From Larkinella sp. C7 (lineage in GTDB: Bacteria; Bacteroidota; Bacteroidia; Cytophagales; Spirosomataceae), in NCBI RefSeq assembly GCF_006149005.1, contig NZ_VBSL01000006.1:1-64000 (forward strand): a stretch of DNA of 64,000 nt. Direction: 5' to 3'. Made by a program: the position numbers and the translations under genes. The notes below the pieces were generated by a model that was not told the DNA's origin, made no database searches, and saw only the letters and a list, made by a program, of their open reading frames with translations. This document shows, one piece after another, positions 1 to 10,112 of the stretch. Positions within the stretch are counted from its first letter, which is position 1. Each line of letters opens with the position of its first letter.

Positions 1-2064
1 AAAGGCACGGTGAAACGGGCGGATTCGGAGGCACAGTCTGAAAACATCAAGTTTAACAAAGAAGGCTTTACGGCGGGCAATGCGCAATTCCGCGTCGTGG
101 CGGATAAGCAGGGAACCACGACGAAACCCATGTTGCTGGGCACAAAGGTCGATCTGGATTTCAATCAGGTGAAAGGCGTCGTAACCATTGCCACCAACAA
201 TGCGACGACCTCGTTCAGCGACACCCTGCTGTCGAGTCTGGAGTTCCCGAATGCTGCTTATAAAACGTCGATCAGCAAAGCGCAGTGGAACATCGCGGCC
301 AAAACCATCACGATGAAAGCCGCCAAAACATCCACCTTTACGGCCACCGCAGAGGAACAGGAAGGGCTGACATTCAATGCCACATCGGCGGTGTATGATG
401 TGGAAAAAGCGACGCTGAACATCAGCGGAGTACCATACGTGACGTCGGCCGATGCCCGGATTTACCCGGAAAAAGGCCTGATCACGATCAAACGGAACGG
501 GGAGATGCTGCCGCTCAAGAATGCCCGGCTGGAACTGGATACCACCAGCCTGTTCCATAAATTGAAAGGCGGTAACATTCAGGTGCAGTCGCGGACCCGG
601 TTTTCCGGGGAAGCTGTCTACCAGTTTGCGGCTGCCAAAGGCGATACGGCTAACATCAAAATGGGGAGTTTTGAACTGAAAGAAGCCGCTCCGGTGGCAC
701 TGGCATCGAACACCCGGAGTGTCGGCCGGAAAGGGAAAAATGGCAATGAACTGGCCAAAACGTATTATACTGTGGCCCGCGCCGACGTCGACGAACGGGA
801 CAACGTGACGCTGGCACCCAAAGTGGCCTTCAAAGGCAGCATCACGATGATGGCACCCGAGCAGGATCTGAAACTGGAAGGGGCGATTAAAATTGCGCTG
901 AAAAAGCGGGCCAATCTGGTAAGTGACTGGATTCCAATGAAGGAGAAAATTGGCGAAACCTTCAGCATCAAAGTCGATCAGACGCTCAAAAATGACGGTA
1001 ATCAGCCACTGACCGCCGGTTTGCATTTCCGGGGCGGGGGCACCGCCGGGCTGTATCCGACATTTTTATCGATGAAGGAAAGCGACAAGGATGATGATTT
1101 GTACCGCGCAACCGGCGTCATGACCTACGACGAGAAAGACAAAGTTTTCCGGATTGTGAAGAAGGATGCCGCCGGGCTGGAAGATGTCGAAGGCGCGTTT
1201 ACGTTCAACGATGCCACGGGTGTCATGAATTTTCAGGGACCGGTCAATGTGATGAATACCGGTATGACGGGCTCGGCGCCGAACAACTTTGTTTTTGCCG
1301 CCGGAACGGGCCGGGCGCAGGTCGATAGTTCGACGTTGCGGCTGAATGCGCTGGTCGGTTTTGCACTGCCGATTCCACAGCCGGTGAATGCCGCCATTGC
1401 CGAGAAGATGGTAAAAGCCAACCTGGACGAAAAGAACGACGAACCCGCTGATGACGATCTCGACCGGTTGACCGCCAAACTAGCCGCCATTATCGGCCAG
1501 AAAGCGACGGATGTGTACCGCACTAAAGCGCAGAACCAGCACGTTTCGATTACGCAGGCTGCACCCAAATTTGTGGCTTCGCTGGTGCTTTCGAACGTCA
1601 ATCTGCGCTGGTCCGACAAATACAATGCGCTCTACAGCACCGGGCCGATTGGGGTTTCCAATATTGATAACGTCGATATCAACGCGGAAATGGAGGGTTT
1701 TGTCGAAATCCGGAAGAGCGATGGGGGCGACGAAGCGACGATTTATCTGGAAGCCTCGCCGGATGTCTGGTACTACTGGGATTATAAATCGTCGGGGGGC
1801 GCAACGGCCCAACTGGCGCTGTTGACGTCGGATCAGGAACTGAACGACCGCATCATGGCGGGGGGCAAAGCGGGAAGCAAGGCCATTTCCATCATCGCTG
1901 CGGACGTATTTGAGAAAACGCAGTTTACGGACCGGTACATGGATCAGTACAAAACCAAAGAAAAGCCCAAACCGCAGCCTAAAACCGCCACTTCGAAGGA
2001 CGCTCCGAAGAAAGTAGTGGAGAAGAAAAAAGAGAAAGCTGACGAGAAAAAAGAAGGGTTCTGA
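1..2064 (+). CDS. C-terminal part of a large envelope-type beta-rich protein (5' end outside window)
   Basis: The frame is open from base 1 with no stop, so the true start lies to the left; the first GTG at 10 is only an internal candidate. About 687 residues are visible. They are rich in short alternating beta-type strands with repeated phrases such as LDTTSLFHKL and TATGVMTYDEKD-like turns, with no membrane segment, ending in a Lys/Pro/Glu-rich tail (residues about 655-684). This texture is common in very large Cytophagales envelope proteins of unknown role. I do not recognise a named domain. The gene is convergent with upp and ends directly against it with no spacer. Function is not assigned. 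Confidence 0.75.
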   Translation, partial: KGTVKRADSEAQSENIKFNKEGFTAGNAQFRVVADKQGTTTKPMLLGTKVDLDFNQVKGVVTIATNNATTSFSDTLLSSLEFPNAAYKTSISKAQWNIAAKTITMKAAKTSTFTATAEEQEGLTFNATSAVYDVEKATLNISGVPYVTSADARIYPEKGLITIKRNGEMLPLKNARLELDTTSLFHKLKGGNIQVQSRTRFSGEAVYQFAAAKGDTANIKMGSFELKEAAPVALASNTRSVGRKGKNGNELAKTYYTVARADVDERDNVTLAPKVAFKGSITMMAPEQDLKLEGAIKIALKKRANLVSDWIPMKEKIGETFSIKVDQTLKNDGNQPLTAGLHFRGGGTAGLYPTFLSMKESDKDDDLYRATGVMTYDEKDKVFRIVKKDAAGLEDVEGAFTFNDATGVMNFQGPVNVMNTGMTGSAPNNFVFAAGTGRAQVDSSTLRLNALVGFALPIPQPVNAAIAEKMVKANLDEKNDEPADDDLDRLTAKLAAIIGQKATDVYRTKAQNQHVSITQAAPKFVASLVLSNVNLRWSDKYNALYSTGPIGVSNIDNVDINAEMEGFVEIRKSDGGDEATIYLEASPDVWYYWDYKSSGGATAQLALLTSDQELNDRIMAGGKAGSKAISIIAADVFEKTQFTDRYMDQYKTKEKPKPQPKTATSKDAPKKVVEKKKEKADEKKEGF

Positions 2065-2709
2065 TCAGATTTTTTCGCCAAAAGCCAGATCGCCGGCATC
2101 TCCCAAGCCGGGCACGATGTAGTAATGGGCATCCAGCCGCTGATCGATGGCTCCCAGCCAGAGGTGGCACTGCGGCATTTTTTCCTGTACATAGCGGACG
2201 CCTTCGGGGCTGGCCAACACGGCGGCAATGTGCGTTTTGGCGGGCGTTCCAAACCGCAGCAGAGCGTGATACACCTTCTCCAGCGACCGGCCGGTTGCCA
2301 GCATCGGGTCCATCAGAATGACGGTTTTGCCGCTCAAATCGGGGCTGGAAATGTAATCCATCGCCACTTCAAAATCCTCACTCGTTGGCAGATAACCGCG
2401 ATACGCACCGATAAATGCGTTTTCGGCCCGGTCGAAATAATTCAGGAAACCCTGGTGAAACGGCAGGCTCGCCCGCAAAATGGTGGCCAGAACCGGCGGT
2501 TTTTTGATCAGTGGCGTAGACGACACGCCCAGTGGCGTCTGCACGTTCACGACCTGAAACGACATCGACTTGGATATTTCGTAGGCCATCAGTTCTCCCA
2601 GCCGTTCCAGATTGCGCCGAAAACGCATCGGATCTTTCTGAATGGTTACATCGCGGAGTTCGGCAATAAATTGGTCGGCAAGAGAAGGATGATCGGCGAA
2701 AACAAACAT
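2065..2709 (-). CDS. upp: Uracil phosphoribosyltransferase
   Basis: This cytosolic pyrimidine-salvage enzyme makes UMP from uracil and PRPP. The PRPP loop is VILMDPMLATGRS, and the uracil-binding C-terminus PGLGDAGDLAFG is intact. RRNLERLGELMAYEISK is the conserved N-terminal helix. I chose the ATG at 2709 (MFVFADHPS, 214 residues), which gives the normal family length; a longer in-frame start at 2778 would add 23 residues that look non-coding. It is divergent from the barrel gene at 2840, so the 130-bp gap holds both promoters. Nothing unusual is seen. Confidence 0.93.
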   Translation of the reverse strand: MFVFADHPSLADQFIAELRDVTIQKDPMRFRRNLERLGELMAYEISKSMSFQVVNVQTPLGVSSTPLIKKPPVLATILRASLPFHQGFLNYFDRAENAFIGAYRGYLPTSEDFEVAMDYISSPDLSGKTVILMDPMLATGRSLEKVYHALLRFGTPAKTHIAAVLASPEGVRYVQEKMPQCHLWLGAIDQRLDAHYYIVPGLGDAGDLAFGEKI

Positions 2710-2839
2710 AGGGGCTTTTTCAGTGTAATTTAAAGGGAATGTGTCGGATAATCCAAACCCTTTCCCTAATTTGTGCATTGAAATAAGAAGATGTTATTTA
2801 GGGTACACCGTCCACACGGTTGCCAGTGTGAAGCTTCCA

Positions 2840-4633
2840 ATGAGGACTATTTATACAATCGGGATAGCTTTTGTTTTGCTGGCGTCGGGGTCGGCGCAAG
2901 GTCAAAGTCAAAAGATACCTTTAAACAGTGATTATTACCACCTGATCGACCGGCTTGAAATCAAACAGGGCCGGTGGACGAGCGGTTTCCATAGTTCGGT
3001 AAAACCGTATAGTCGCCAGGCAGTCGTTCAATTAACCGACAGTATTCTGGCTGATCCCTTTGTTCGGTTATCCCCGGTAGACCGTTCCACCGTCCGCTAC
3101 CTGCGTGACGATAGCTGGGAATGGGTTCCCAAAGCGTATCCGGATTCTCTCCCTCTGCTACAGGAACGAACGGCTGAATTACACGCGGGTCAGAAACGGG
3201 CGGGCGACAGCAAACGGGCTTTCAGTGCGTTTTATAAGAAAAAAAATGACCTCTTCAGCTACGAAAACGAGGATTATGATATTCACGTCAGTCCGGTGGT
3301 CAACTTTAGCTACGGAGTCGAAACCAATTCCGGAACGGTGGGCTCGTCAGTTAACCCCTACGTTAATTCAAGAGGAGTTGAAATTCGCGGGAGCATTCGC
3401 AAACGCTTAAGTTTTTACACATTTCTGTCTGATAATCAAGTGCTGTTTCCCCGGTATATCTGGGAATATGGAAATCAGTATACCACCAATTTCAATGAAG
3501 GCTTTGCCCCCAATGAAGGCTTTGCCAAATTAATTGCTACCCGCCATGCGCCCTATGGCGGAGCGGATTTTTTGTCGGCCCGGGGATACATTACCTTCAA
3601 TGCCTTAAAAATTATCAACATTCAGTTTGGCCATGACCGGAATATCTTTGGCAATGGGTATCGTTCCCTGTTTTTATCGGACAACAGTTCGCCATACCTT
3701 TTTCTGAAGATCAGTACCCGGTTTGGGCGGTTCCAGTATACCAACCTGCTGACGGAATTTCAGAACAGTCAGAAACCGGCCGGTGCATATGAAGAACTGA
3801 ATCCGCAAAAATACACGGCGATTCACCACCTGAGTGTCAACATTGGCGAGCATGTCAACATTGGTCTCTTTGAAGCGGAAGTATTCAGCCGGAGCCAACT
3901 GGAATTGAATTATTTTAACCCCGTTATTTTCTACCGTTTCATCGAATCGTATCGGGGCAGTGCCGACAATGCGCTGGTCGGTCTGGATTTCAAAGCCAAT
4001 TTTGCCGGTCATTTTCTGGCCTATGGTCAGTTGATGTTCGATGAGTTCAAGATTAGCGAACTGCGGGCGAGAAACGGATCGTGGGTCAATAAATTCGCGT
4101 TTCAAACGGGCCTGAAGTACATCGACGCCTTCGATATTCCGAATCTTGATTTACAGGCCGAAATGAATCTGGCGCGGCCCTATACCTATTCCCACCGCTC
4201 CGGCCAAACCAATTATGTGCATTACAATCAACCGCTGGCGCATCCGCTCGGGGCCAATTTCATCGAAGGCCTGGCCATTGTGCGCTACCAGCCCCGCGAC
4301 CGCTGGAATCTGACCGGGACGTTTGGCGTCATGAAGTACGGGGCCGATCCGCCCAACTACAATTATGGCGGCAATTTGCTGAAACCGTATGAAAGCCGGG
4401 TGGAGTGGCCGGGCCAGGCCGTGGGGGCGGGCCACCACATCGCTCAGGGGCGTAAAACCCTGGTCACCTACGCCGACGTACGGTTGTCGTTTATGTTGAA
4501 ACACAATCTGTTTGTCGATTTCCAACAGCTCGTTCGCAAAAGCGACAGCCAGGCCGACCGGTTGAAATACAACACGTCGTCGACCTCCCTGGCCCTGCGC
4601 TGGAATCTGCCCTATCGAACCCTGGTTCTTTAA
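2840..4633 (+). CDS. Wzi/RemB-like outer-membrane beta-barrel protein
   Basis: The 597-residue protein starts MRTIYTIGIAFVLLASGSAQ, a clear signal peptide; this decides the start at 2840 over the in-frame ATG at 2741. The rest is Tyr/Asn/Phe-rich beta strands of barrel type. Phrases such as HHLSVNIGEHVNIGLFEAE, LNYFNPVIFYRFIE, GSADNALVGLDF and YGQLMFDEFK match the capsule-assembly Wzi / gliding-motility RemB group of Bacteroidota (family recognised from memory). It probably acts in the outer membrane in surface polysaccharide or gliding-related functions; the exact role is inferred. gmhA (LPS heptose pathway) follows on the same strand after 74 bp. Confidence 0.75.
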   Translation: MRTIYTIGIAFVLLASGSAQGQSQKIPLNSDYYHLIDRLEIKQGRWTSGFHSSVKPYSRQAVVQLTDSILADPFVRLSPVDRSTVRYLRDDSWEWVPKAYPDSLPLLQERTAELHAGQKRAGDSKRAFSAFYKKKNDLFSYENEDYDIHVSPVVNFSYGVETNSGTVGSSVNPYVNSRGVEIRGSIRKRLSFYTFLSDNQVLFPRYIWEYGNQYTTNFNEGFAPNEGFAKLIATRHAPYGGADFLSARGYITFNALKIINIQFGHDRNIFGNGYRSLFLSDNSSPYLFLKISTRFGRFQYTNLLTEFQNSQKPAGAYEELNPQKYTAIHHLSVNIGEHVNIGLFEAEVFSRSQLELNYFNPVIFYRFIESYRGSADNALVGLDFKANFAGHFLAYGQLMFDEFKISELRARNGSWVNKFAFQTGLKYIDAFDIPNLDLQAEMNLARPYTYSHRSGQTNYVHYNQPLAHPLGANFIEGLAIVRYQPRDRWNLTGTFGVMKYGADPPNYNYGGNLLKPYESRVEWPGQAVGAGHHIAQGRKTLVTYADVRLSFMLKHNLFVDFQQLVRKSDSQADRLKYNTSSTSLALRWNLPYRTLVL

Positions 4634-4707
4634 AATGAATTGGTTCATACGGTTTCCGGTCGTTATTTTACCGGAAACTGTACCAACGGATTAACCCCTA
4701 TTCGGGA

Positions 4708-5286
4708 ATGCTTGACCAAATCATTCGCCAGGAACTGACCGAAGCCCGCTCGGTTCTCGATGCGTTTCTTAGCGACGCTAACCAAATTACGGCCATCGGA
4801 CAAGCTGCCCAATTGATGGCAGATGCCCTGCAAAACGGCCATAAAATTATTTCCTGCGGCAACGGCGGCTCCCACTGCGACGCCATGCACTTTGCCGAAG
4901 AACTGTCGGGCCGGTACCGCGACGAACGCCGGGCGCTGGCGGCTATCGCCATTTCCGATTCCAGCCACCTTACCTGTGTGGGCAATGACTATGGCTACGA
5001 TTTCGTATTCTCGCGTTTTATCGAAGGGCTGGGCAACGAAGGCGACGTGTTGCTGGGCATTAGCACAAGCGGTAATTCGGCCAACATCATCCGGGCCGTG
5101 GAAGCGGCCCGGCAGCGGGGCATGAAGGTGGTTTTGCTAACCGGCAAAGACGGGGGCAGGCTGGCCGGAACCGCCGACGTTGAAATCCGCGTCCCCCACT
5201 TTGGCTATGCCGACCGCATTCAGGAGATTCACATCAAAGTCATTCACTTGTTTATTCTGCTCATCGAGAAGCGGCTGATGGCCTAA
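4708..5286 (+). CDS. gmhA: Sedoheptulose 7-phosphate isomerase
   Basis: GmhA converts sedoheptulose 7-phosphate to D-glycero-D-manno-heptose 7-phosphate, the first step of ADP-heptose synthesis for LPS cores or S-layer glycans. The protein is 192 residues, the same length as E. coli GmhA, and retains [37 protein letters not shown] and the C-terminal [19 protein letters not shown]. It has one SIS domain. No other heptose genes (hldE, gmhB) lie beside it. It sits between an outer-membrane barrel gene and an AsmA gene, both envelope functions, on the same strand. Confidence 0.95.
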   Translation: MLDQIIRQELTEARSVLDAFLSDANQITAIGQAAQLMADALQNGHKIISCGNGGSHCDAMHFAEELSGRYRDERRALAAIAISDSSHLTCVGNDYGYDFVFSRFIEGLGNEGDVLLGISTSGNSANIIRAVEAARQRGMKVVLLTGKDGGRLAGTADVEIRVPHFGYADRIQEIHIKVIHLFILLIEKRLMA

Positions 5287-5358
5287 GCCGGTCGCGGAAA
5301 TTATTCAAACTTTTTCAGCTTTTGTTTGTCCTATATAAATAGAAAACAAGCAATTAGC

Positions 5359-8208
5359 ATGAAAAAAACCGGAATCATCCTGGCATCACTGCTGGGCATA
5401 CTGCTCCTGGTCGCCTGGATTGTGCCGATGTTTTTTCGGGATAAAATCGTAACCCGCCTTCAGCAGGAACTGACCAATCGGGTGAACGCCCGGATCACGT
5501 TTCGGCCTGAAAAAGTGAGCCTGTCGCTGCTTCGCCACTTTCCCAATCTGACCTTGCAAACCGATTCCCTCAGCATAGTCGGGCGGACGCCGTTTGTGGG
5601 TGATACCTTGCTTAGCACCCGCGCCTTCGAAGTAAAAATCAATCTGCTGAGTGTGCTTTCGGGCGATAAATTGAAATTGAACGGGCTGTATCTCAACCAG
5701 CCACGCGTGCTGGTGAAAATTCTGCGCGATGGTCGGGCCAACTACGACATCTACAAAGCCGTTGAAAGTGACGAACCGGAAAAGGCCGACACCAGCCAGA
5801 CGGCTTTTACGCTCGACATCGACGAATGGGAAATAAAAGACGGTCTGATCCGGTATGACGACCGGAGTTTGCCGATGACGGTTCGGCTGGAAGCGGTCAA
5901 CCATGTCGGCAGCGGCAGTTTGTCGGCGGAAGTGGCGGATTTGGTGCTGAAGACGAAGGCAGAACGGATCACGCTGAACTACGGCGGCATGGAATACCTA
6001 AGCGATAAAAAGCTGGATGCCGACATGAAACTGCGGGCCGATCTTGAAAAGTCCGTCTATACTTTTGCCAACAACCGCATCCGCGTGAATGAGTTGCCGC
6101 TGGAGCTCAACGGCTCGATTGCCACCGGCACATCGGCACCGGCGGATACGTCCATGCGGTTCGATTTGACGTATCGGTCGCCCGACAGTGATTTCAAAAA
6201 CCTGCTGTCACTGGTGCCCGGGATGTATTCCGAGCGGTTTCAGGACATCGATGCCGACGGAACGGTGCGTTTCGACGGAACGGTGAAGGGCGTTTACAAT
6301 GCAAGGCAAATCCCGGCGTTTCTGCTGAATCTGGTCGTCAACGACGGGCGGTTCAAATACCCGGATTTGGCGTCAGCGGTCGAGCACATTGCCCTGGATC
6401 TGACCGTCAGTAACGCAACCGATCACTTTCATAATACGGTGATTAACCTGAAAAAACTGGTTGCGGATCTGGGCCGGAACCCGATTCGCGGGCGGGTGCT
6501 GGTGCAGGGGCTCACCCGCTCCCGCATCGAGGCCGATTTGACCGCCAAACTGAATCTGGAAGAGTTGACGCAGTTGTTTCCGATGGATAGCATGACGCTG
6601 CGGGGGCTGGCGGATCTGAATCTGAAAGCAAAAGGTGTCTATGATAAAACCGCCAAGCTCTTTCCGGTGGTCGATGGGCTGATCCGGTTGGAGAACGGAT
6701 CGGTGAAGTCGATGAAGTTTCCGGAACCGGTGGAAGCGATCAATGTGCAGGCGAGCCTCACCAACCGGACGGGCAAACGGGCCGATACCCGCGTGGACAT
6801 AGCCAATTTGCAACTGAAACTGGCCGGTGATCCCTTTCAGGCCAAAGGCTGGGTGCAGAATTTCGATGATTATACTTTCGATGTAATTGCCAAAGGTCGG
6901 CTGAATCTGACGAGTTTAACCCGGATTTTTCCGATGGAAGGCACCCGGCTGGCCGGGCTGATCGACGCCAGCATTGAAACCAAAGGCCGGCTTTCGGACG
7001 CCAAAGCCAAACGGTATGACCAGCTTCCGACCAGCGGCACGATGGCGATTACCAACCTGAACTACCGGGGCGAAAGTCTGCCGCAGGGGCTGATTCTGAA
7101 TTCCGCCCGACTGAGGCTGCTGCCCGGAAAACTAAACGTCGAACAGGCGCAGGGCTTGCTGGGAACCAGCACCTTCACGGCCGACGGTTTTTTGAGCAAC
7201 TACATTCCGTTTCTGCTGGACGAAAACCAGCCGCTGGAAGGGACGCTCAACGTTCGGGCCAATCGATTGACTATCAACGAATGGATGAGTGACGATCCGC
7301 AGGCAAAAACCGCCCAGCCGTCGGTGGTTGAGATTCCTGATAACATCCGTTTTGTGGTCAATGCAACCATCGGTCAGGCGGTTTACGACAAAATGCCGCT
7401 GAACAACGTCAAAGGACAACTTGAAATGGCCGACGGAATCCTGCGGATCAAGCAGGTGACATTCAATTCGCTGGGCGGACAGTTTGTTACCAACGGCACC
7501 TACGACCCGAAGGATCTGGCAAAACCGCGGTTTGCCTTTGATGTCAACATTGCCAACGCCGACATTGCGCAGGCTCACCGGCATCTGACGCTGGCCAAAG
7601 TGGTTTTTCCGCTGGCGCAGTACATGATCGGGCGGTTTTCGAGCACCTTTGCGGTCAACGGGCGGTTGGAGCCGGATATGATGCCGGATTTGAATAGTTT
7701 GACGGGAAATGCGCTGGTGAAGATCGTACAGGCTACGCTGAAAAATAACCCGATTTTGGAACGTCTTGTCGAAAAAACGAAACTGTCCGATCTCCGGAAT
7801 GCGCAGTTTAAAGATCTGCTGATGAAAGTGGACGTTAAAAACGGGTTTGTAACCATCAAACCATTCGATGTCAGGATCAATGACAATATCGTGACGGTTT
7901 CGGGCTCCAATTCACTGGAAGGAGACCTGAAATACGTCCTGAAACTGGATGTGCCAACGGGCAAAGCAGGTGTCCAGTTTGCCAAAGCGTTTTCGTCGCT
8001 AACGGGCCAGCCGCTCGAAAACGCCGATCGCGCCAAAATCGACTTTGCGTTGAACGGGAGTTACAAAAAACCACAGCTTCAGTTTCTGGCGGGTCGGACG
8101 GCCGCCCAGGTGAAGGATGTCGTGGTGAAACAGGCGAAAGAAGACCTGAAAGAGCAGGGGTTGAAACTGCTGCAAAAACTGGCTAAATCGCCGAGAGACT
8201 CGACGTAA
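5359..8208 (+). CDS. AsmA family envelope protein
   Basis: The 949-residue protein has an N-terminal membrane anchor (IILASLLGILLLVAWIVP, residues about 4-22) and a long periplasmic beta-rich region typical of AsmA/TamB-related proteins, with repeated LxLxxLTxLFPM phrases and an AsmA-type C-terminus (LNGSYKKPQLQFL). Such proteins bridge inner and outer membranes and are linked to phospholipid transport or outer-membrane assembly; the precise cargo is not known. The start at 5359 (MKKTGIIL) is preferred over 5326 because it puts the anchor at the N-terminus. It follows gmhA after 72 bp and converges on the methyltransferase gene at 8232. Confidence 0.85.
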   Translation: MKKTGIILASLLGILLLVAWIVPMFFRDKIVTRLQQELTNRVNARITFRPEKVSLSLLRHFPNLTLQTDSLSIVGRTPFVGDTLLSTRAFEVKINLLSVLSGDKLKLNGLYLNQPRVLVKILRDGRANYDIYKAVESDEPEKADTSQTAFTLDIDEWEIKDGLIRYDDRSLPMTVRLEAVNHVGSGSLSAEVADLVLKTKAERITLNYGGMEYLSDKKLDADMKLRADLEKSVYTFANNRIRVNELPLELNGSIATGTSAPADTSMRFDLTYRSPDSDFKNLLSLVPGMYSERFQDIDADGTVRFDGTVKGVYNARQIPAFLLNLVVNDGRFKYPDLASAVEHIALDLTVSNATDHFHNTVINLKKLVADLGRNPIRGRVLVQGLTRSRIEADLTAKLNLEELTQLFPMDSMTLRGLADLNLKAKGVYDKTAKLFPVVDGLIRLENGSVKSMKFPEPVEAINVQASLTNRTGKRADTRVDIANLQLKLAGDPFQAKGWVQNFDDYTFDVIAKGRLNLTSLTRIFPMEGTRLAGLIDASIETKGRLSDAKAKRYDQLPTSGTMAITNLNYRGESLPQGLILNSARLRLLPGKLNVEQAQGLLGTSTFTADGFLSNYIPFLLDENQPLEGTLNVRANRLTINEWMSDDPQAKTAQPSVVEIPDNIRFVVNATIGQAVYDKMPLNNVKGQLEMADGILRIKQVTFNSLGGQFVTNGTYDPKDLAKPRFAFDVNIANADIAQAHRHLTLAKVVFPLAQYMIGRFSSTFAVNGRLEPDMMPDLNSLTGNALVKIVQATLKNNPILERLVEKTKLSDLRNAQFKDLLMKVDVKNGFVTIKPFDVRINDNIVTVSGSNSLEGDLKYVLKLDVPTGKAGVQFAKAFSSLTGQPLENADRAKIDFALNGSYKKPQLQFLAGRTAAQVKDVVVKQAKEDLKEQGLKLLQKLAKSPRDST

Positions 8209-8231
8209 GGATTGAGTGATACAATCAGCCG

Positions 8232-9290
8232 TTACTTTTTGGCAACGACCATGGCCCGGCCCGGAATCGAGAGGTAGGTGATGACTTTCGACGGTTTTAG
8301 TCCGGCCTCCTTTTGCCAGTCCTGAATTTCCCGAACGGAGTAATTCCCGGCGGTGCTGGTCAGGCCATAGAACAGATCCATGCTGTTGCCCACCAGATTG
8401 GTGCCGACGCCGGCCGAATTTCCGTCATCTTCGGGCCGGATAAATTCATTGACAATGTATATGCCCCCCGGTTTCAGGGATTTGGCCACTTTCCGGGCCA
8501 CGTCGCGGTTTTGCTCTTCCGAAAAATGATGCGCCAGACTGGACATCAGCACGATATCGTATTGGGCTTCCCCAAACGCATCCGTCAGTGCGTTGCCTGC
8601 CTGGTGCCGCACGCGGTCGCCCATGCCCAGGCGCGCCAGCAGCGGAGCCGCCTGCTCGATGGCCGGTGGTAAATCCAGAATAACCGCCTGGAGATTCGGT
8701 AGTTTTCGGCAGAGAGCCACCGAATGCTGGCCGTGTGAGCCGCCAATGTCGAGCATGAGCGTGGCGTTTTTGGGCACCGGGGCTTTCCGGCCAAACTCCC
8801 TGGCTTCCGTACCGGTGGCTGCCACCATTGCCTGTTGGTAATACGCCCATTGTTCGGTGGTCAGGTGGTCGTGATACTGAATGCCTTCGCCGGTTTTCAG
8901 GTAATCTCCCAACTGCTCCAGCCACGGCCAGACGACCCGGTTGTTGAACCGCATCATGCCAAAAACCGACTCCTGCTGGTCTTTCAGCAACCAGCGTCGG
9001 CTGATGCGGGTCAACGTATACCGGTTATCGCGTTGTTTGAAATAGCCCAAAACCAGCAGCAGGCCCATCAATTCGCGCAACGCTTTTGGATTCAACCGAC
9101 ACTCGGCGGCAATCTCATCCACCGTCTGTTTGCCGTTGTGAACCGCTTCGAAAATGCCTTTGTCGGCGGCTTCGAGCACGGCTTTGCCCACAATCGGGAA
9201 AATCTGGGCGTGCAAAAGCGGTAGCGGTACCAGATTGATTTTAAGGGCAATCCATTCGAGGAGGTTTTCGGGCGTAACGGTGAGTCGCAT
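8232..9290 (-). CDS. SAM-dependent O-methyltransferase-like protein (winged-helix dimerisation + SAM domain)
   Basis: The 352-residue protein has the two-domain plan of small-molecule O-methyltransferases. An N-terminal helical/winged-helix part (residues about 15-95, with TVDEIAAECRLNPKALREL) is followed by a Rossmann SAM domain with MLDIGGSHGQHSVAL (motif I), ILDLP (acidic end of beta2), YDIVLMSSLAHHF and LKPGGIYIVNEF. The substrate cannot be read from the sequence. It is divergent from the cupin gene at 9399 across a 108-bp gap and stands alone on its strand. Confidence 0.85.
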   Translation of the reverse strand: MRLTVTPENLLEWIALKINLVPLPLLHAQIFPIVGKAVLEAADKGIFEAVHNGKQTVDEIAAECRLNPKALRELMGLLLVLGYFKQRDNRYTLTRISRRWLLKDQQESVFGMMRFNNRVVWPWLEQLGDYLKTGEGIQYHDHLTTEQWAYYQQAMVAATGTEAREFGRKAPVPKNATLMLDIGGSHGQHSVALCRKLPNLQAVILDLPPAIEQAAPLLARLGMGDRVRHQAGNALTDAFGEAQYDIVLMSSLAHHFSEEQNRDVARKVAKSLKPGGIYIVNEFIRPEDDGNSAGVGTNLVGNSMDLFYGLTSTAGNYSVREIQDWQKEAGLKPSKVITYLSIPGRAMVVAKK

Positions 9291-9398
9291 GCGGTTCTGG
9301 ATGATTAATTCTTATTATTTTTCGACGTATATTCGTTCTTAGTTAAAACCGGATTTGACCGGTAGAAAGCTGAAATCGTCAGGATTTATTTTCAAGGC

Positions 9399-9995
9399 AT
9401 GAGTAAGGTACAGGAATTTATTAACTCGGGAATACTGGAGGAGTATTGTCGTGGCCTTCTTCTGCCCGGAGAGATTCAGGAAGTAGAGCGAATGGCCCGT
9501 GCGTATCCTACTGTTCAACAGGCAATTGATCATATAAGCCTAACATTGAAGCAGGCGGGAGAACCGCTGATAACGCCGGATGCAAAACTGAAAAACCGCA
9601 TCCTCGGTATGTTGAACGACTTGGGAGAACCCCCGGTTTTCGATTTAAGTGATCTACCGCTCATCAATGCCTATTCCGACGCCGAGCAGTGGCAGCGAAC
9701 GGTGGCTTCGATTCTGCCCACCCGCGAATTTCGGAACCTGTATGTTCACCCGCTGCGGTCCGGCAACGGTATCGAGCAGTTTATTCTGTGGGTAAAAGAA
9801 GAAGTGAAACCCGAAGACCACCACGAAGAACGCGAGAGTTTTCTGATTCTGGAAGGGGAATGTGAATGCCAGATTGGGACAGAAAAGATCCGGCTTTCGG
9901 CGGGGGATTATGTCGATATTCCGCTGGATACCGAACACATGGTTCGGGTGTTGTCGCCCAAGCCGGTGAAAGCGATCATTCAGCGGGTGAAGTGA
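9399..9995 (+). CDS. Cupin-domain protein with anti-sigma-like N-terminus
   Basis: The 198-residue protein has two parts. The first ~75 residues (INSGILEEYCRGLLLPGEIQEVERMARAYP...) look like the helical N-terminus seen in Bacteroidota anti-sigma/zinc-finger proteins (LExYxxGxLSxxExxEVE pattern) without a Cys/His zinc motif. Residues about 105-198 form a cupin barrel with EDHHEERESFLILEGE and LSAGDYVDIPLDTEHMV, giving several His and Glu residues for a metal. The arrangement resembles ChrR-type anti-sigma/cupin sensors (analogy only). No sigma-factor gene is adjacent, so a regulatory role is only a suggestion. Confidence 0.75.
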   Translation: MSKVQEFINSGILEEYCRGLLLPGEIQEVERMARAYPTVQQAIDHISLTLKQAGEPLITPDAKLKNRILGMLNDLGEPPVFDLSDLPLINAYSDAEQWQRTVASILPTREFRNLYVHPLRSGNGIEQFILWVKEEVKPEDHHEERESFLILEGECECQIGTEKIRLSAGDYVDIPLDTEHMVRVLSPKPVKAIIQRVK

Positions 9996-10112
9996 GCGGT
10001 TTGTTGGTATTCGCAGCCGGGTCAAAAAAAGCACAACTTTCCGGACTTATTTTTGAAAGAACAGACGCGAGGTACGCAGAACCGTCGTTGGCGCAAGTCC
10101 TTCTGCCGAAAT

